Below, piece after piece: positions 54,722 through 64,000 of a DNA stretch of 64,000 nucleotides. Position 1 is the stretch's first letter. Each line of letters opens with the position of its first letter. The stretch covers positions 27,114-91,113 of the forward strand of contig JARVKI010000134.1 in the NCBI GenBank assembly GCA_036674765.1, written 5' to 3'. The translations under genes and the position numbers were made by a program. The notes beneath the pieces were generated by a model. The model ran no database searches. It was not told the DNA's origin and saw only the letters and a program-made list of their open reading frames with translations. The stretch is from Seiridium cupressi (taxonomy: Eukaryota; Ascomycota; Sordariomycetes; Amphisphaeriales; Sporocadaceae).

Positions 54722-56987
54722 GATTCTGCGATTATCTCTTTGATTTAGGCCCTGGAGTGGAGGTAGGTCTTAGGAGAGGAGATGAAGGCCGAGTGGTAGT
54801 ATAGTCAGATATACCGGTAGCGAACTAGGCAAGTTACCTTGGTAGTTTCAAAGAACGAAACAAAGGAGATTCGAGAATAAACATATACTTCGCTCCATTC
54901 CATCCAACCCGTAAGTAATACAACACACCAGGCGTAGTCGGACCATGTTTATCTCCCGGCCTATAGGCGAAACCAGCAGGATCACGCCAAGCAAGATTCA
55001 AGGGTTTAGAGCAATGGAAACTTGGCTTTGGGGACCCCTGCTAAGTATAAACCAGGGGTCCTGGCTGCATAGGGGCGTGCAGGATCGCGGCGCTGTTCAC
55101 CACATTCGTCATGATTTACTTGTTATGTCAGCTCTCTAAGTAATCGCCTTGCAGAATCCACGCTGTGGCTGATCAGAGCCTCACTGCTCATTGACCACGG
55201 ACGATAGAATAGACCCTCGAGACTGGAGCAGCACTTCCTAGGTCGAGACGATTGGTAATACGATACGGAAATAGACATTTCTGCTCTTTCAGTACATATG
55301 TACGCAGTACTAATGTGAGCGGCACAATGTGTAGGAGCGCCAGCTGAACCTTAATCAGGACTCGATGGTGATCAGCACAACATAATTCCCGGATTAGGTA
55401 GCAAAGGATGGGCTGAAGCAGGACGGGGACTGGCGCACCTGCAGGTTTCCCGATATGGTACTCAGTGAAGTCATACCGAGCAACAAAAGCAGCGGGATGA
55501 GTTTCATGTAAAGCAGTGCAGAACGTACCCGTATGTCTCACTACACCCGGATGTCTAGAACAATTAAAGTTATCTCAGTCTGTTTTAATTCATCCAAGTA
55601 TGCCTTGAAGTGCAGGAAACTGTCATTTTCCCGTCCTGGGGACCGGACCACAACTCAAATCAGCCTTTTCTTCCAAGTAATGTTATGCATTAATTGATCT
55701 CGGCGTGCGGTAATGGCCCCCAAGTGAATAATTACCGAGTTGTGAGGCTGGCTATACTAGAAAAGCCCCCACCATGGACCTCACTCATCAGCGTTCATCG
55801 CCCGCGGGGGGCCGCTGTCGATCCAGCGACTTACATACCGGAATGTTTCTATTTCCAGCACAGCCTCTCCGCGACCCCTGCCACTTTGGTGTGCTAGCGC
55901 GGCAATGTAACTGCGCTATACTCCGTAATTTCTGCTGGCGATCCCTCAGCCCTGCACTTCTCTCTGGCGTCATTTTAAATCCTGCCATTCGAATGAGGAT
56001 GCTGGCGAGGATGATCACAACTGGTGAGTACAGCCGCTTACCATCTCTGGTTCTCGAAATTCATGAGCGGGGCGGCTGTACGCGAGGTGCATTTAATAGA
56101 CTGGCATCGCAGGCTGCATCATCCTGCAGAAGTTCCTCATCAAGCCGAGGCTGAAATGCTACCAGCCTTTGCAGAATTCTAGACCCGCCCGTGATACAAA
56201 TCTAAACCAACTCAAGCACAATTACCATGAGCAATGGTTTTGCAGTAGAATGTCAAAATAAGGTACGGCTGAAAAGACATCACGCTCTATTTCGCTACAT
56301 CTGTATCGCTGGATCATCTACTTTTGCCATAGACAAACAGAAAGAAGTTCTTGCATCATGTCGGACCTAATGCCAAATCCAGAGCCCGTGGTTGCAACAC
56401 TGCAAAGATACTAAACGCCGATCCACCAGCCTTGGTAAGTCCACCCGCTATTGCCTTTTTTACTGTATCCGCCATATTTGCAAAGGGTATGCCCAGATCC
56501 CTCCAAACGTCGCAATCATAGTCTGTCGCAAGCGGGCACACTTTGCTTCCATTCCTGCCGTATGTTCAAATGACGCCCATTCATATGCCCGTCTACACAA
56601 TACCGCAGGCATCTCTGGATTCGGGGTCTGCCGCCATTACCAGTCCGTAAAGATATGTGACGTTTGCCGAGTATGAAGAACTGACTTCATACAGAATTAA
56701 GTTGACTTCGTATAAAACTGACCGTATAAACCCATTAGTGTTGTAGGTGTCGTAATGGTATTGACTCTCGTGGTTTGCACGAGAATTTGCGAAAGTGGTT
56801 CGGTTCCGTGCTTGTAGAGAGGAAATTCTGCTCTACGCAAACAAAATATGATGTGTGAGGAACCGGTTCAGTAATTGACAGGGGGGAGCGGATAATCGAT
56901 TTCAAACCACACCCACTTTCTCTTCTTCGATCTTCCTTGGGTCGAGCCCTCTCGAGCCGAGGCACCTTGATTCGAGTCACCAATTAA
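54722..56987. other. Intergenic, 2.3 kb
   Basis: No gene is supported. A hairpin-forming inverted repeat GGACCCCT/AGGGGTCC lies at 55032-55061. Two near-direct copies of GACTTCRTATA are near 56681-56715. Open frames at 55188-55541 and 55774-56154 have no domain. Confidence 0.5.
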
Positions 56988-59900
56988 CTAGCTCTCAGCT
57001 CCCTCAACGTCCACAACTTCCGGCTGAGCGCCCAAGGTCGGCTCAACAATCGTCTTGGCGGCATTGCTGATAGTCTCATCTCCTGCCTTGGTGCTAGCAG
57101 ACCCGTCACTCTTGGGGCTACTGTTCTCCGAGGAAAGGGCTGGAGTGGTGGCCGTCGAATCAATTTGAAGTCCAGGTGGCAGGTTTCGCCCCGAAGGCTG
57201 ACCTGAGCCTGCCTTGGCATCCGGGTTATTCTCTGATCCATGTTCCGACAACCACTGCCCCAGCCATTGTTCGTGCTTGACCAACGTGCGTTCGATGGCA
57301 CCCATTTGACGACTGGTAACAGTCTTTTTCAAGTGCTCGAATCGTCGCTTCATCTCGCTCAGCAAGTCTGCTTTGTCCTGACCTTGAAGATGATCGGCAA
57401 CATTTTCTAAATACCATGTTAGCTTAGTTGCAACGAGTACTGCAATTCAGTCGTGGCTTACGCATAACATAATTGCCATACTGGTCAAGCATGACTCGGT
57501 CCAGGGGGTGACGACCAGTCGAATCTGGTGTGATGAGCTTGGTCATGACGATTCTACGCTCTGTGGGGGTCCCAAACTCGACACATTTCTCCACAACGTT
57601 CGAAGCAAATTTGTGAACAGAAAGTTCAATGAGACTGTCGATGATGAGCTTGACAAACCGGCCTCGGTCGTCGGCCGATCCGTGCTCGAGGATATGTTGG
57701 GCGACGTAGTTGCCGTATTGGTCTGCGATTAGTGAAGATGCGCAAGCGTGAATCTCAGCCATAAGCTCCATCCTCTGCTCCTCATTGCCTTTCTCAAGCA
57801 TGCGCTGAACGACGCGACAGCCATAATTATGGGAAGACAAGGTGCTGATCTGACCACGACAAGAAGCCATCATAAATGGCACACTCATTTGCGGTACGAG
57901 AGAGATAATCTTTTGAACCACATGATTTCCATTCTGGTCCTTAAGAATGCGCATCATGTCTGGCTTCAGCTCTTCGACGATTTCTGCTTGTTGGTCGACA
58001 AGCACATGCTCAAGAGCCTGTTGGGAGATTAGCTCAAGTTCTTCTGCCAAAAAGCCCTGGAGATGAATTACCTTTTGTACAACACGGCAGGCGTACATCT
58101 GTGTTGACAGTTCTGCGACCTTACCATTCATCTCTCTTGCCAGAATAGTCTTCTGGATTTGACTGCCATGCTCGAAGAATTTCTGGATCACATAGTTTCC
58201 AAACACATCTTTCATGAGCGGCAGAGCGTTGGTCTTGATCTCTTGGAAGACCTGGTCTTTCTCGTCACTGTTGGCGTTCTGGAGCTTTTCTTGAATAAAG
58301 CGGGAGCCGTGCTGGTCACCGCTGAACTCGACCACGTAGCTGTAGATATCCTAGAAGGAAGATTAGTCATGATACTAATGCAGCGTCAAGAATACTGCCT
58401 ACCTTCAACTCAAAGCGCCTGTTCGATCGATTACTAGCCCGGAAATCTTCTAGCAAGACACTCCTGACACCCTTCCCCGGATCCTGATCCCTGCTTGGGC
58501 GAACGGGTATATTGACCTGCGGCATGTACTGACCGGGCATTCCAAATGGAGCAACCGCCACCTGGCTCCTGAACCCGGCATTCTGGCCGTACATATCATA
58601 GGGCTGAGCAGCCTGTGGATACTGTGACGGAAAATTGTTCCCATAGTATGACCCGCTAGGGTAGTAGTTGTTGGGAACTTGCGAGAATGGCGTGGAAGAT
58701 TGTCGATCGAAATCTTGAGGCATGGAAGGACCGCGAGAAGTCGGTCTTTGAGACCAAGAGTCATATCGAGATCCAACTCCGGGTGTATACCGTGGGCTGT
58801 TTAAACCATTGCGAGGAAAGCTTAGACTGCTGGGCGAGGCCCGCTCTATCGAGCCTCTCTTGAGTTCCATGTATGTAGCAGGGCTTTGATCGCCATACAC
58901 ATCTTGATAGGTTTGGCCATACCCCCGCGCGTAGATGGCAACATCGCCATTCCATGCTTGTGATGATGGATTAAACTGGAATGGCCGGCTGGCTGGATTG
59001 AACCCGCGGCCTGCAACATCAGCACCGCGACTGTCATTGATACTCATGGAGCCCGAGAGAAGTTCGGAAAGACCTTGGTCCAGTCCTGTCTGCGTTAAGC
59101 CCCGGGTCGGGTTGCCGCTAGATGGGAAAGAAACCGATTGGGGCGGTCCTGATGGGCGAGAGATGGAACCTCTAGAGCTCCCTTCAAATGGATACTGTGG
59201 GATGTCCTGGTTCATCGACCCAGGAGTAGTCTGGCTGCTGAAATCGCTCTGACGAGGACCCGATATGCTGTTTTCACGGCTTGGACCAAGAGTGGGGAAC
59301 TCTCCTTGCGAACCGCGTTTGAAGGCTGAGGCACCATCAAAGGCGTATTTTGAGGGAACTGCTGGATAGGACGAGGCATTGTCCAAGTTGTCATTGATGC
59401 TGCCAAAAGGAGGAGGGAAAGCGGTGGCCAGTTTTGAGCGGCCGCCAAAAGCGTTGCTGTTCTGTGCTACACCAGTCCGAGGTTGGAAAGAGCGAGAGTC
59501 TTGGAGGCTCTGTTGACCAAGACTGTCTCGAGTTTGATTCGGAGAAGCAGTTCCAGAACTCGAACGGCCTTGATTCGAGCTATCTTGATTATTCCATATC
59601 GCATTCCGCGAGCCCCATGTAGGTGTTTCGGCTTCGGATTGGTGGTTCAGCTGCGCCGATCCGGATACAGTCGTGGGCGAAGCCTCGTCAGATCCTATAT
59701 AGTATTTAGCATGAAGCCCCAACTGAAGAGTCCCAAACTTTGTCCTACCTCTCGAGCCAGGAAGGTCTCTTTGGGAAGAGAATGTGCTACCAATGACATT
59801 CTTGCCGTTTCCCCAAATACCGTCCTGCTTCCAGGGGTTGTTCCCAAATGGAGGAGGCATGGGTTGTGATGGCTTCTCGGCCGAAGTTGTCCTAGTCAGC

Positions 59901-60320
59901 CCGTAATTCACGAAACGTCCCGGTGTCTACATTGAAATAATGTCAGCGTCGATACTTGGCTTTTCTTTTTTTGTGCGTAGAGTAACATGAGGTGGTAGTA
60001 AATAGGATGGTAGATAGTGAGCGCGATGCCATGGGGTCACAAGAGCAAAGACTGGACCGGACGAAACGCCTTGCGACGTTCGTTTGCAACTCCCCAACAA
60101 GCAACATGAAGCCAAACAACCGGGCTGTTCAGAGAGACTTCAAGATCTAACCCTTGCGACAAGTGTGTGGTGCCACGAAACAACGCAGCCTTTCCGACCT
60201 AGCACTTGCTGAGGATGTAGGATTAGGCCGTCCTGTTCTTTTCGGCAGAGCCTTCGACATCGTACAAGGGTGTAGAATCGGTGGCTAGAGAGGAGGGCAG
60301 TCACTCACGGCTGTTGTCAT
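56988..60320 (-). CDS. puf3: Pumilio-family RNA-binding protein, PUF3-like
   Basis: Exons 60320-60309, 59926-58403, 58350-57462 and 57406-56988 encode about 947 residues. A further 54-bp in-frame intron at about 59748-59695 (GTAGGA...ATATAG) is likely and would give 929. The first coding exon encodes only MTTA, followed by a 382-bp intron. The long N-terminus is Ser/Gly/Asn/Gln-rich and disordered. Eight Puf repeats fill about residues 510-830, starting DIYSYVVEFSGDQHGSRFIQEKL; the helices carry FGNYVIQKFFEHG, YACRVVQKVIHL, NGNHVVQKIISL, YGCRVVQRMLEKG, YGNYVAQHILEHG and YGNYVM. Puf3-type proteins bind 3' UTRs of nuclear mRNAs for mitochondrial proteins. The C-terminal 120 residues are variable. 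Confidence 0.93.
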
Positions 60321-60600
60321 AGTGGCTGCGCTCCGAGGGAGTGACAGAGAGTGTATGCAAAGTATATATGTGCCAGTATTCTAGGCTTCGAAAAATGTAG
60401 GGTGCCTATCCGACAAGCTGGAGGCTACCGACGGGGGTAGGGCCAAGGGGTACTCGATCGCAAACGATTATGTTCGAGTTGAGTTGATTATAATATACTG
60501 TCGGTATGCGCGGCGGCTTCCAGGTGGTTGTGACGAAACTGCAGGCAGGCAGGAGCTGTCAGCAAGACATGCGCCTGTCTTGGGGGGAAAAGTTCGTGCA

Positions 60601-60640
60601 GGTTCGTGGAGGTTCGTGGAGGTTCGTGGAGGTTCGTGGA
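60601..60640 (+). repeat. Tandem 10-bp repeat, four copies
   Basis: The unit GGTTCGTGGA occurs four times without mismatch, with a partial variant copy (GGTTCGTGCA-like) just before it. It lies in the upstream region of the PUF3-like gene and is a minisatellite. Confidence 0.95.
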
Positions 60641-61445
60641 GGTAGTAAGGCTGACAAGAGTCGAGGGCTAGGTCGTGCACACAATGGCCCAGATAACAGG
60701 CATAAAAAGCAAAGAGACAGACCTACACCGTGTATTGCAAGCTCGTAGAATGACTGGTCGAGAGCTCTAGCTTGGATGTCGGTCTTTCGCAACGAGTGGA
60801 GGACTGGCTCGGCAGAGAAGCGTCTGGACGCAGTGCGAAGTCGCAAGCCGAGTCAATGTATAATTAAAGATGCGGTGAATCGTTATGCTGAACTGAACGT
60901 CAGGCTGGAAGGCGGGCTGCAAAGGCACGGCCGCGATGTCAACCCAATGAACGAGGTGCTGTATGTAATGTTGCATGCAAGTCTAGAGACGACCGGCGAA
61001 GGGTCTGACGCACAGCGATGGAATTCGTAGCGAAGGATATTTCGTAAGCGTGTCGAGCGGGAAAAGGCGACCAAAAGCACACACGAAGAAGAAAGGTGGT
61101 GATTGGGAGAAGAGAACAACGCACAATATGGCGAAGAAGAAAAGGTTATGTACGGTTCCCAGTGATAATTGAGAAAGACGAAAAGACGGAACGGGAGGGA
61201 GCAAAGGAAGCTGGCGCACGAGCAAGTTGGACGTTTGCGGGTCGTGTTAGTTTCCAATGACAGTTTTCGTGAGCAAGTAGCGAGTATGTAAGGTATGCAC
61301 TAGTGTAGTCGACTCCAGGGCTGTGAGTAGGTTGGAGGATGAGGAGCGCAGTGTGGGTATCGGGGTAAAATAGCGTGGTGTGGCAGGCGTGGGCCGCCAG
61401 GTACTGCACTACTTCTGCTGGAATATCCAACGTTAGTTCAAACTC

Positions 61446-61465
61446 TTTTTTTTTTTTTTTTTTTT
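61446..61465 (+). repeat. Poly-T run of 20 bases
   Basis: Simple homopolymer; no element ends are seen around it. Confidence 0.9.
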
Positions 61466-63913
61466 GTCTCCTTCCTCGCATGGAGCGCAGAATGCCACAC
61501 GGAAAAGGCACGCTGCAGCCCCTCACAAGGTGCGGTCGAGGTGCGTTGCAGTGTTTTCCGCCCTTTTAGACTCTCCGACCCCATCGGCATTGAGCATGAT
61601 GGTTGAGTACATTGGAAAAAGAGAGTTATCAGGGGTTGTGGCTGTCCACCCCGGAATTCGACCTGCAGCGCACTGCAGAGCGTCTACTGGACACCCGCGC
61701 CTTGGACTGGGCTCACTGGTATGTACACTACCGGGGCCGACTGGGGTTTACCTTAGGCGAATGTTGCTTGCCATTCTCTTTTGGAGCCTCGCCCTGGTCC
61801 AGGGCCGGAAATGGCAGTGGGAGCTGGGCCTTGTGATAATCGTGGAATGGCAGTGCTTGGACGACAGGGAGCGGACATGAACGAGGTGGTACTTACAATG
61901 CGCGGGGACACAACTGCACGTCACAGTCCGTACTGCAGACAGAATTCCCAGATTCCTGTTGTTGGGCACGCTCGTCAAAAGTCCAAGTCCAGACAGCCAA
62001 CTGACTGAGAAGCAGACGTTAACGTGCTCCGGTCTAAGGGGCCTGTCAACTGAATTTTCGAAACTCTGATGCAAGCAGCCTCCGGCGTTAGCGCGAGACT
62101 TGGAAAGGTCCCTGGTCTCAGGGATCTCGTGCTAAAAGTCGTGTGGATGGACGGGATCTGGGTGTGAGCTTGTTTTCCCAACGGGGCCAAGACCGATGAC
62201 CAATTGGGGGTTTTAGGATGGGCAGACTAGACCTCGAGAAGTGGGTATAGCCGTCAGGCCTTGGGAAGTGACAGGCGTCGCACTATGATCAAAACGAGAA
62301 CGTAACCGTGCTCGTCCAGAACTCTGAAAGCCCTCCAGACGCTGCTGCAAAGCAAGCGGCGACCCTGGTCAATATTGAGTTCTCCGGTTCGCTTCGTCGC
62401 TTGGGAACGTTCAAACTGGAGTAAGCTTCCGAGGCCGTGGTATCCTTGGTTTCTTGCGTCAGGGATCCTCCTCCGTGCTTTCGGAGGGGGGGGATCGACA
62501 AATGGACTCGGTAGACGGTGGCCTTTTTGTGGCGCTAGGAGTCGCGCGTTACAGGCAGTGTCTGTCGACTTCACCCGTCAATCTGTGGGGTTACTGACTT
62601 TTGCTTTTCTCACGATTGATTATTGGTATGTGTCTGCCCGCCAATTTGGGAGGTGTCGATAGTCTTGTTCTTCGATGTACAGTGTTCCTGTCGATATCAG
62701 TGTAAGTAGAGAGTATATGGACGCAAGTAGCGGTTATCTGAATAGCGTCGATTCGGATGCAATGGCAGCCCTCGCGATTGGAGGCTGCGATGGAACTGAT
62801 GTGATCTGGATGGCCTGGAATTGGTCACACCCAAAGTTGTCTGACTGCGGAGCATCCAGCCGCGACGGTTGGGGGTGAGAATGCAACTACCAACAGTGAT
62901 CTAATTCGCTGCGAGGGACGTATGCTTTTCTTGTCTGCGTCGGGGCTATGCGGGGTCCTGTTGGCTGCCGGCAGGTTGTGTCTACTCCGTGTGCTGAGGT
63001 GTTGGGCGTATATCTGGGTGACTCGCGGGACTTTTCCAAGATGGTGTTCTATGGTCGTCTCGGGGTTTGTGTAGTATAGAAGGTGTTGTATTCGCCGATT
63101 ACAGGTTCTCATGTGCTTATGTGCTTATGTGGATTTACAAGTAGGTTGACTGCCGCGCATGTGTAGAAAAACGGGGCCACGATGTTGGCGACTGAGTCCA
63201 AATCGGAAAGAGGGGCAAAGAAAGGAATGTATGGTTGTTTTGTACGATGTTGCAATATACCAACTTTTCTTCTTCTTCATAAATGACTGGCCACAGTCTG
63301 CTTATCCCTTCTGGCAAAGGGCAGGTCCGGCAACCATAGATGAGCTAGTCGAGACTAGGAGGCGGAAATCGATCAGAGGGAGAAGCCGGCGGACGAGGCG
63401 ATACCAGCAGTTTATATGACTGAGTCTTGATCCAACTAGACCAGGCTACTAGCAGTTGTGGCACCAAGGGAGATGGACAGAAACACCAAACAAGCCGACT
63501 GTGTAGCTGCCCAGATACCAAGAGAGGCCTAGCTCCAGGCTCTCATTGTTTGTTGGCTTTTGTGTCGTGCTTTTGGGAGACAGCAATATCCAAGCATGTC
63601 ATTTGTCCCAACGTTGCACATGCGTACAGAGAATGCCCGCAGATGGTATTGTGTTAAGGGGCCCTTTGCGGCACCAAGAATCGTAATGTTACTGGGGCGG
63701 GCAAATCAGGCACATCTTGCATCGCTGCTTCCAAATGTAATTATATTCCGGCCTCCATCTGTGAGATTAGGTTGACAGCATACATCAGGTGTGTGGCATC
63801 ACCAGTCTGTTGAGGGCCATGGACCGCGACACAGGCTATGCGACTAGATTCCAGAGTACGCATATCGAGCTCCGCAGAGGAGTGCAGTCGTGCCGCTGGG
63901 AATGCAGGTCAAT

Positions 63914-63936
63914 GGGGGGGGGCGCGGGGGGGGGGG

Positions 63937-64000
<64 letters not shown>
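63914..64000 (+). repeat. Terminal poly-G run, probable artefact
   Basis: 87 bases of G with C only at 63923, 63925 and 63937, running to the end of the window. It is not a TTAGGG telomere. It most likely reflects no-signal G calls or a badly assembled contig end. Confidence 0.85.

Larger units (their letters stand above)
60321..64000. other. Gene-free right end of window
   Basis: About 3.7 kb with no supported gene. It contains a tandem repeat (60601-60640), a 20-base T run (61446-61465) and the terminal poly-G stretch. Open frames such as 61464-61880 show no domain. CT-rich blocks around 61100-61250 look like the promoter side of the PUF3-like gene or an untranslated exon. Confidence 0.5.

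Noticed and set aside
55032..55061. Hairpin GGACCCCT/AGGGGTCC as tRNA or terminator
   Set aside because: No tRNA A and B box pattern, and bacterial-type terminators do not apply; probably incidental.
63914..64000. Telomere
   Set aside because: No TTAGGG repeats; only G homopolymer.

Overview
This is nuclear DNA of a filamentous ascomycete (Pezizomycotina). The coding genes carry short 43-113 bp introns with GT(or GC)...AG ends and CTRAY-like branch sites, and the families are typical of moulds: Zn2Cys6 regulator, HET, UstYa, SAT4/rhodopsin-like proteins and PUF3. I cannot place the genus. All exon joins were deduced by eye from splice signals, reading phase and family fit; none is backed by RNA.

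1-22 kb is an accessory biosynthetic gene cluster. It holds an alpha/beta hydrolase, an AflR-type Zn2Cys6 regulator, an SAT4-family membrane protein, a DHA2-type MFS exporter, two cytochrome P450s, a short-chain dehydrogenase, a LovC-like trans-acting enoyl reductase, a lipocalin-like Diels-Alderase and a berberine-bridge-type FAD oxidase. Hydrolase, trans-enoyl reductase and Diels-Alderase together are the hallmark of PKS-NRPS pathways for cytochalasans and related pyrrolidinone polyketides. The PKS-NRPS itself is not in the window and probably lies to the left of base 1. A MITE-like element with about 70 bp inverted repeats (5275-5700) sits inside the cluster.

22.2-30 kb starts with an AT-rich, probably RIP-degraded stretch and is bracketed by two diverged copies of an LTR-like repeat (22744 and 29814). 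Between them lie a second SAT4 protein, a 2-oxoglutarate/Fe(II) oxygenase, a previously unmarked three-exon gene for a 61-residue secreted peptide (28097-27790, minus strand) and a divergently transcribed UstYa-family oxidase gene. This is a candidate small RiPP-like cluster, and the most novel item here.

30-41.5 kb is still accessory: a HET-domain gene, a DUF7025-type AAA+ ATPase gene, a broken HET relic, an FMN-dependent monooxygenase gene and a neutral amino acid permease gene.

42-60 kb is core genome: CWC22 (splicing), DPM2 (dolichol-phosphate-mannose synthase subunit), a large BCAS3-like protein, a secreted exo-1,3-beta-glucanase (GH5) and a PUF3-like RNA-binding protein, separated by long intergenic stretches. 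The last 3.7 kb has no supported gene and ends in an 87-base G-rich run that looks like a contig-end artefact.
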